Source: Pedobacter frigidisoli (lineage in GTDB: Bacteria; Bacteroidota; Bacteroidia; Sphingobacteriales; Sphingobacteriaceae). From it: 64,000 nt of DNA. The position numbers were made by a program, and so were the translations under genes. The first letter of the stretch is position 1. Each line of letters starts with the position of its first letter. Under the pieces are notes generated by a model. The model did not search any database. It saw only the letters and a list, made by a program, of their open reading frames with translations, and was not told where the DNA came from. Location of the stretch: contig NZ_SJSN01000001.1 in assembly GCF_004331675.1 (NCBI RefSeq), forward strand, positions 496,001 to 560,000, in the 5' to 3' direction. Below are positions 59,787 to 64,000 of this stretch, one piece after another.

Positions 59787-61328
59787 ATGAACACAGATAT
59801 TCAATCCATTTTAAATAAATTAGGGGTAAAGGCAATCAATGCGGCTTTTAGTACAGGTAGCGTTTGGGGTGGCGAATTGAACTCCGAAAGGTTAGAAAGT
59901 TTTTCGCCTGTTGATGGAAAATTAATAGCTGCCACCAAAGTTGCAAGCGCTTCAGATTACGATCATGTAATCGCGAAAGCACAAGCTGCTTTTACAGAAT
60001 GGCGCACGATTCCTGCACCAAAAAGAGGCGATATTGTTCGTCAGTTTGGTGATGCTTTGCGTGAAAATAAAGATGCTCTTGGCACTTTGGTTTCTTATGA
60101 GATGGGCAAAAGCTTGCAAGAGGGTTTTGGTGAAGTGCAGGAAATGATCGATATCTGCGATTTTGCCGTGGGATTATCTCGACAGCTTTACGGTTTAACG
60201 ATGCACAGCGAACGTCCAAACCACCGAATGTACGAGCAATGGCATCCGTTAGGAATTGTAGGCATTATTTCTGCCTTTAATTTCCCGGTTGCGGTTTGGG
60301 CTTGGAATACTGCATTGGCTCTGGTTTGTGGAAATGTTTGCATTTGGAAACCATCTGAGAAAACACCTTTAACAGCAATTGCTTGTCAGCATATTATTGC
60401 AACGGTTTTTAAAGCCAACGATGTTGCCGAAGGGGTTTGTAATTTAATTTTAGGCGACAGAACAGTTGGAGAATTGATGACGAATGACAGTCGGGTTGCT
60501 TTAATTTCTGCAACAGGATCTACCCGAATGGGTAAGGCTGTAGGTGCCGCAGTTGGTGCTCGTTTAGGAAAAAGCTTGTTAGAATTGGGTGGAAATAATG
60601 CCATCATCATTTCAGAACATGCAGATTTAGATATGAGCTTAATCGGTGCTGTTTTTGGTGCTGTTGGTACCGCCGGACAACGTTGTACATCGACCAGAAG
60701 ATTGATTATTCATGAAAATGTTTATGATGCATTTACTGCAAAATTGGTTAAGGCTTATGGTCAGCTGGGTATTGGCGATCCATTGGATCAAAACAACCAT
60801 GTTGGGCCACTGATTGATCAAGATGCAGTTGCGGCTTACTTAGATTCCATAGAAAAATGTAAGGCTGAGGGCGGAAATTTTGTGGTTGAGGGTGGCGTTT
60901 TATCTGGCGATGAATATTCAAGCGGATGTTATGTTAAACCCTGCATTGCCGAGGTTAAAAATGAATTTGCAATTGTACAGCATGAAACTTTTGCACCAAT
61001 TTTATATCTAATCAAATACAAAACTTTGGAAGAAGCCATCGCTTTGCAAAACGGTGTCCCTCAAGGTTTATCATCAGCAATCATGACTTTGAATTTGAGA
61101 GAAGCAGAGCATTTCTTATCTGTAAAAGGTTCTGATTGTGGCATCGCCAACGTAAATATCGGTACATCTGGAGCAGAGATTGGTGGTGCTTTTGGTGGCG
61201 AGAAAGAAACCGGTGGCGGTAGAGAAAGTGGTTCTGATGCTTGGAGAGCATACATGCGCAGGCAAACCAACACGATTAATTATTCGAACACCTTGCCATT
61301 GGCGCAAGGAATAAAGTTTGATTTGTAA
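59787..61328 (+). CDS. amaB: Aldehyde dehydrogenase, ALDH7 (alpha-aminoadipate semialdehyde) type
   Basis: A 513-residue NAD-linked dehydrogenase closest to ALDH7 (antiquitin/AmaB, L-piperidine-6-carboxylate dehydrogenase), which oxidises 2-aminoadipate semialdehyde in lysine breakdown. FNFPVAVWAWNTALAL and KPSEKTPLTA are typical of ALDH7; the catalytic Cys is in GTAGQRCTSTRR (about residue 299), the Glu in LLELGGNNA (about 264). Other ALDHs also oxidise betaine or succinate semialdehyde, so substrate is inferred. The next gene is an SDR reductase 86 bp downstream, with a phrase repeat between. Confidence 0.9.
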   Translation: MNTDIQSILNKLGVKAINAAFSTGSVWGGELNSERLESFSPVDGKLIAATKVASASDYDHVIAKAQAAFTEWRTIPAPKRGDIVRQFGDALRENKDALGTLVSYEMGKSLQEGFGEVQEMIDICDFAVGLSRQLYGLTMHSERPNHRMYEQWHPLGIVGIISAFNFPVAVWAWNTALALVCGNVCIWKPSEKTPLTAIACQHIIATVFKANDVAEGVCNLILGDRTVGELMTNDSRVALISATGSTRMGKAVGAAVGARLGKSLLELGGNNAIIISEHADLDMSLIGAVFGAVGTAGQRCTSTRRLIIHENVYDAFTAKLVKAYGQLGIGDPLDQNNHVGPLIDQDAVAAYLDSIEKCKAEGGNFVVEGGVLSGDEYSSGCYVKPCIAEVKNEFAIVQHETFAPILYLIKYKTLEEAIALQNGVPQGLSSAIMTLNLREAEHFLSVKGSDCGIANVNIGTSGAEIGGAFGGEKETGGGRESGSDAWRAYMRRQTNTINYSNTLPLAQGIKFDL

Positions 61329-61338
61329 GAAATTAACA

Positions 61339-61395
61339 ACCACAAACACACAAAGTACCCCAAGATCGTTCTTTGTGTCCTCCGTGTCTTTGTGG
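61339..61395. repeat. Phrase-type repeat with inverted copy (CTTTGTG series)
   Basis: ACCACAAACACACAAAG (61339-61355) is a near inverted copy of CTTTGTGTCC...CTTTGTGG (61371-61395). Within the right part, the CTTTGTGTCC / CCGTGTCTTTGTGG units repeat. It lies between the ALDH and SDR genes. Confidence 0.6.
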
Positions 61396-61413
61396 TAAAA
61401 GTAATAGCAAACA

Positions 61414-62130
61414 ATGGAAAATATATCAGGAAAAAACGCACTCATCACAGGTGCAGGTAAAGGTATTGGAAAGGCAATCGCCATTGCTTTGGCAAAAGAG
61501 GGCGTAAATGTTGGTTTGGTGGCCAGAACACAAAGCGATTTAGAAAAACTTGCAGAAGAACTCAAGCAATTTAATGTTAAAATTTCGGTAACTACTGTTG
61601 ATGTGAGCGATATTGAATCGGTAAATAAAGCCGTTGCAACTGTTCAGGCAGAACTTGGCTTTATAGACATTTTAATTAATAATGCAGGTATAGGGAAGTT
61701 TGCCAAGTTTTTAGAGATGGAACCAGCATCTTGGGAAGAAATTATCAAGATTAATCTCCTCGGACCGTATTATGTTACTCGAGCGGTTGTGCCGCAAATG
61801 ATCGAAAAACAAACAGGTGATATTATTAACATTTCGAGTTCTTCGGCGCTTAGTCCTGCGGCGGTAACCAGTGCATATTCTGCATCAAAAGCGGGCTTAA
61901 TTGCTTTATCAACCTCGTTGATGCAGGAAATGCGCAAACACAATATTCGCGTTACTTCACTAACACCAAGCACTACGGCCACCGATATGGCAATCGAATT
62001 AAAATTGACGGATGGTAATCCTGATAAGGTAATGCAACCCGAAGATTTGGCAGATTTGATTGTTTCTCAATTAAAATTAAGCCGTAGGGTTTTTGTAAAA
62101 GATGCCGGCCTTTGGTCGACCAATCCATAA
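61414..62130 (+). CDS. Short-chain dehydrogenase/reductase (FabG-like)
   Basis: A 238-residue classical SDR. The cofactor motif [13 protein letters not shown] is at about residues 11-23, NNAGIGKF near 90, the catalytic Ser in NISSSSAL (about 140) and [12 protein letters not shown] with catalytic Tyr and Lys (about 154-158). Members called 3-oxoacyl-ACP reductase-like often act on other carbonyls; substrate unknown. It follows the ALDH gene and may act with it. Confidence 0.9.
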   Translation: MENISGKNALITGAGKGIGKAIAIALAKEGVNVGLVARTQSDLEKLAEELKQFNVKISVTTVDVSDIESVNKAVATVQAELGFIDILINNAGIGKFAKFLEMEPASWEEIIKINLLGPYYVTRAVVPQMIEKQTGDIINISSSSALSPAAVTSAYSASKAGLIALSTSLMQEMRKHNIRVTSLTPSTTATDMAIELKLTDGNPDKVMQPEDLADLIVSQLKLSRRVFVKDAGLWSTNP

Positions 62131-62137
62131 ATAAAAA

Positions 62138-62170
62138 AGAGTTACTAACTTTTTAAAAGTTGGTAACTCT
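62138..62170. terminator. Hairpin between converging genes
   Basis: AGAGTTAC(T)AACTT (from 62138) pairs with AAGTTGGTAACTCT (ends 62170), with one bulge and AT-rich loop. It can end the SDR transcript and, on the other strand, the GIN gene. Confidence 0.7.
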
Positions 62171-62201
62171 ATATGAATTAGGAAAGATATATAGTGGATT
62201 A

Positions 62202-62843
62202 TTAGAAAAGTTTCTCTAATAAGTCGGAGTTTAAATCATCGTAACGAGATTTATTATTGCTAGCTAAAACTGTTTTGGCAGCAGTTTTAATGTTGCTTTC
62301 TTTAGCAGTGAAATCACCCATTTTCATTTTAGATTGACTTCCCACTATAGCGGTGTGGCTTTCTGTTGTTCCAGCTAAATTTAAGCTTGCAGAATCGTTT
62401 ACACTGGCAAATAAATTAACTGTATTTGCTTTAATATCTGCTGATGCTTGATCGTTCAAAACCACGTTTAAGTTTAAAAGATTAAAGTTTCCAGCTGTTG
62501 TAACGGTTGCGGTATTTGAAGCTTCTATATTTGAGATATTATTCACGTGAGCAATTACTGTTAAAGTGTTTTTATCATAAGAACTGATGCGAAGCTCCGA
62601 ACCTTGTTGTTGCACCAAAGCATTTTTGGCGTAGTAGGCATTATAAACCTCAACACTTTCCTTTGCATCTTGAACCAAGATAAGTTTAACATTTCCACTA
62701 ACTACAATTTTATTGATGTTTTTAACTTGAGTTAAAGTGGTATAGCTTGCATTGTTTTCTGATGCATTTGCTACTGCTGTTGCGCTGCTTAAAGTAACCA
62801 TTACTAATGCTGCTGCGAATAAATTTTTGATAGAATTTTTCAT
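62202..62843 (-). CDS. GIN-domain exported protein (DUF2807)
   Basis: A 213-residue protein with a signal peptide (end ANA, before SENN) and a right-handed beta-helix-like GIN/DUF2807 body: INKIVVSGNVKLILVQD, then repeats of the N-x-x-x-V-x-L type (VTTAGNFNLLNLNVVLNDQA, IKANTVNLFASVNDSASLNL). Such 'head GIN' proteins sit outside the membrane in Bacteroidota; function unknown. It has a divergent partner 243 bp away and no operon. Confidence 0.85.
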   Translation of the reverse strand: MKNSIKNLFAAALVMVTLSSATAVANASENNASYTTLTQVKNINKIVVSGNVKLILVQDAKESVEVYNAYYAKNALVQQQGSELRISSYDKNTLTVIAHVNNISNIEASNTATVTTAGNFNLLNLNVVLNDQASADIKANTVNLFASVNDSASLNLAGTTESHTAIVGSQSKMKMGDFTAKESNIKTAAKTVLASNNKSRYDDLNSDLLEKLF

Positions 62844-63035
62844 GATCTTAATATTTTATGTTTTATAAATCTTTTTTTTAAATCCCTAATTATTAGGTTG
62901 TTTTGTAATTAAGACGATAAGACATCAAAAACGTTTCAGCGGAAAACGCTGTATTATACCATACCAAGATTATGCTAGACGAACGCCAATTTAATCTAGA
63001 CCAAAAATGTTTCATATTTTGTAACTCCATAAAAA

Positions 63036-63063
63036 AAGGATGTTCTCTTTCGAAAACATCCTC
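63036..63063 (-). terminator. Terminator of the DUF4153 gene
   Basis: AGGATGTT (63037-63044) pairs with AACATCCT (63055-63062). On the minus strand the stem is followed by a long T-run. Confidence 0.85.
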
Positions 63064-63086
63064 CATATTGTGTAAAAAATTAGCAA

Positions 63087-64000
63087 TTAAAGCTTTCTAA
63101 TTAGTAAAAAACCATCTGCATTTAGCCATCTATAGCGTGATTCCGTTCTTTTATCATTACCAGTGATTCGATTTGCCAAGTAGGTAAATTCATATTTACC
63201 TATAGTTTTAGAGAAAGAGAGCTTATTCTCAGGCAAAACATATTCATTATTTTTTGATGAAGTTTTTAATTTATTGGCTTTTGCCAGGATTACCATTTCA
63301 TCGAAAGCCTGTACTATATCAATTTTGATTACATTTTTATTATCGATGTTAATTGCAATATTTTTGTTGTCCTCAATCTTTTCAATCTTAATCTTTATTC
63401 CTTCGAATGTTTGCTCGGTAAGGCTTTCATATCCATTAAGCGCTAGCAAAAAATCATATCCTTTTATATTGACCAGTTCACCGTTCGATGTAACAAAAGT
63501 ATATTGAACCTCTCTTTGATAGTCGCCATTTTCTTTAACTTTTAAAATGGAAAGTGCAGAATCTACTTTTGCTTCATTTCTTGAATATCGATAGAGATTC
63601 TTCTTACTGTTGATGTTTAACTCCACCATTTTTAAATCTCTGTTTGTAAAACCTTGAAGCGTTTTTAGTCCATGTCTAGATACCAAATACCTAACGATTA
63701 ATGGTTTTTCTTTCAAGTCTTCTACTTTCTTAGAATTAAAAACCTTCTTTAATCTTGCTAATTGCGAATATTTAGAAACAGTCGATGCACTTTGTGGACC
63801 ATAAACTGCAAGCAATGATAAAATGGCCAAACTAATCGGGATAATTTTAATGTTCTGTTTTTTACTGATTAGAAAATAACAGGTTATTCCCAACAGCCAA
63901 AGTGCTACTACAACTAATATATACCTGCTTTCTGTTATTCCATAAGGGCCAATACGTTTCCAAACAGCCAATAAAAGTAATGCGATTAAGGGGAAAAGCA
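63087..64000 (-). CDS. DUF4153 family membrane protein, C-terminal part
   Basis: The gene runs off the end of the window; the open frame continues to base 64000 with hydrophobic text (LFPLIALLLLAVWKR) upstream of the first visible Met (63971). The visible 300 residues start with RIGPYGITESRYILVVVALW, the DUF4153 signature, then two or three membrane helices, then a soluble C-terminal domain (residues about 90-300) with many Lys/Asn. Function unknown. The N-terminal helices lie outside the window. Confidence 0.8.
   Translation of the reverse strand, partial: LFPLIALLLLAVWKRIGPYGITESRYILVVVALWLLGITCYFLISKKQNIKIIPISLAILSLLAVYGPQSASTVSKYSQLARLKKVFNSKKVEDLKEKPLIVRYLVSRHGLKTLQGFTNRDLKMVELNINSKKNLYRYSRNEAKVDSALSILKVKENGDYQREVQYTFVTSNGELVNIKGYDFLLALNGYESLTEQTFEGIKIKIEKIEDNKNIAINIDNKNVIKIDIVQAFDEMVILAKANKLKTSSKNNEYVLPENKLSFSKTIGKYEFTYLANRITGNDKRTESRYRWLNADGFLLIRKL

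Noticed and set aside
1..64000. tRNA, rRNA or prophage genes
   Set aside because: Looking for T-arm and acceptor-stem patterns, ribosomal RNA text, integrases, and phage structural genes gave nothing convincing, though a covariance search would be more sensitive for tRNA.

Overview
The window looks like chromosomal DNA of a Bacteroidota bacterium, most likely family Sphingobacteriaceae (Pedobacter-like). The signs are AT-rich sequence, genes without Shine-Dalgarno motifs, TAnnTTTG-type -7 promoter boxes, a gliding-motility lipoprotein gene (gldD), a bacterial alkaline-ceramidase homologue (this group makes sphingolipids), DUF1543, DUF885 and DUF4153 genes, and many small lipoproteins. No rRNA, tRNA, CRISPR array, prophage or complete insertion sequence was seen. 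It is mostly core and housekeeping DNA, with many structured repeats between genes.

Layout. 0-8 kb: MHS-family transporter with a small membrane partner, fumC, a lipoprotein whose signal peptide is built on a heptamer repeat, S1/P1 nuclease, low-molecular-weight phosphatase and a ThuA-like protein. 8-15 kb: ceramidase, DUF1543, a PA2169-type stress protein, then a cyanophycin locus (cphA divergent from cphB-iaaA). 15-21.5 kb: TPR protein, Prc protease, SPFH protein, CapA-like lipoprotein, NlpC/P60 peptidase. 21.5-22.5 kb: a gene-free repeat block with about three tandem copies of a 121-129 bp unit. 22.5-25.3 kb: pdhA-pdhC (pyruvate dehydrogenase E1-alpha and E2). 25.5-29.4 kb: an accessory patch with a Fic-HTH gene framed by two copies of a 74-bp double inverted repeat, a truncated type III restriction gene, a DUF885 peptidase and a third copy of the repeat. 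29.5-37.9 kb: cupin, serine hydrolase, YbaB, UPF0173 hydrolase, polA, CPBP protease. 38-40.6 kb: a minus-strand run of trmB, an alkyltransferase-like gene lacking the acceptor Cys, a frameshifted S23/IVP gene, tag and a GNAT gene. 40.8-44.6 kb: oxyR, sodA, tadA, csaA. 44.7-49.6 kb: a xylose operon (xylB, xylA, Na+/sugar symporter) behind a clear promoter and paired LacI-type operators. 49.8-64 kb: VOC protein, FtsX/LolCE-like permease, MBL hydrolase, gldD, aroE, phosphosulfolactate synthase-like gene, TPR protein, M1 aminopeptidase, an ALDH7-type dehydrogenase, an SDR, a GIN-domain protein and a truncated DUF4153 gene.

The most unusual content lies between genes. There is (i) a dispersed element of about 100-170 nt with at least seven copies, one supplying the last codons of a gene and one carrying a nested 26-bp-arm inverted repeat; (ii) the 74-75 bp double inverted repeat that brackets the Fic gene and recurs 2.5 kb away; (iii) short self-repeating sequence phrases, between genes and inside three coding regions; and (iv) an array of four small hairpins at 56.87-57.07 kb. 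Functions are assigned from protein families recognised by eye; no database search was possible.
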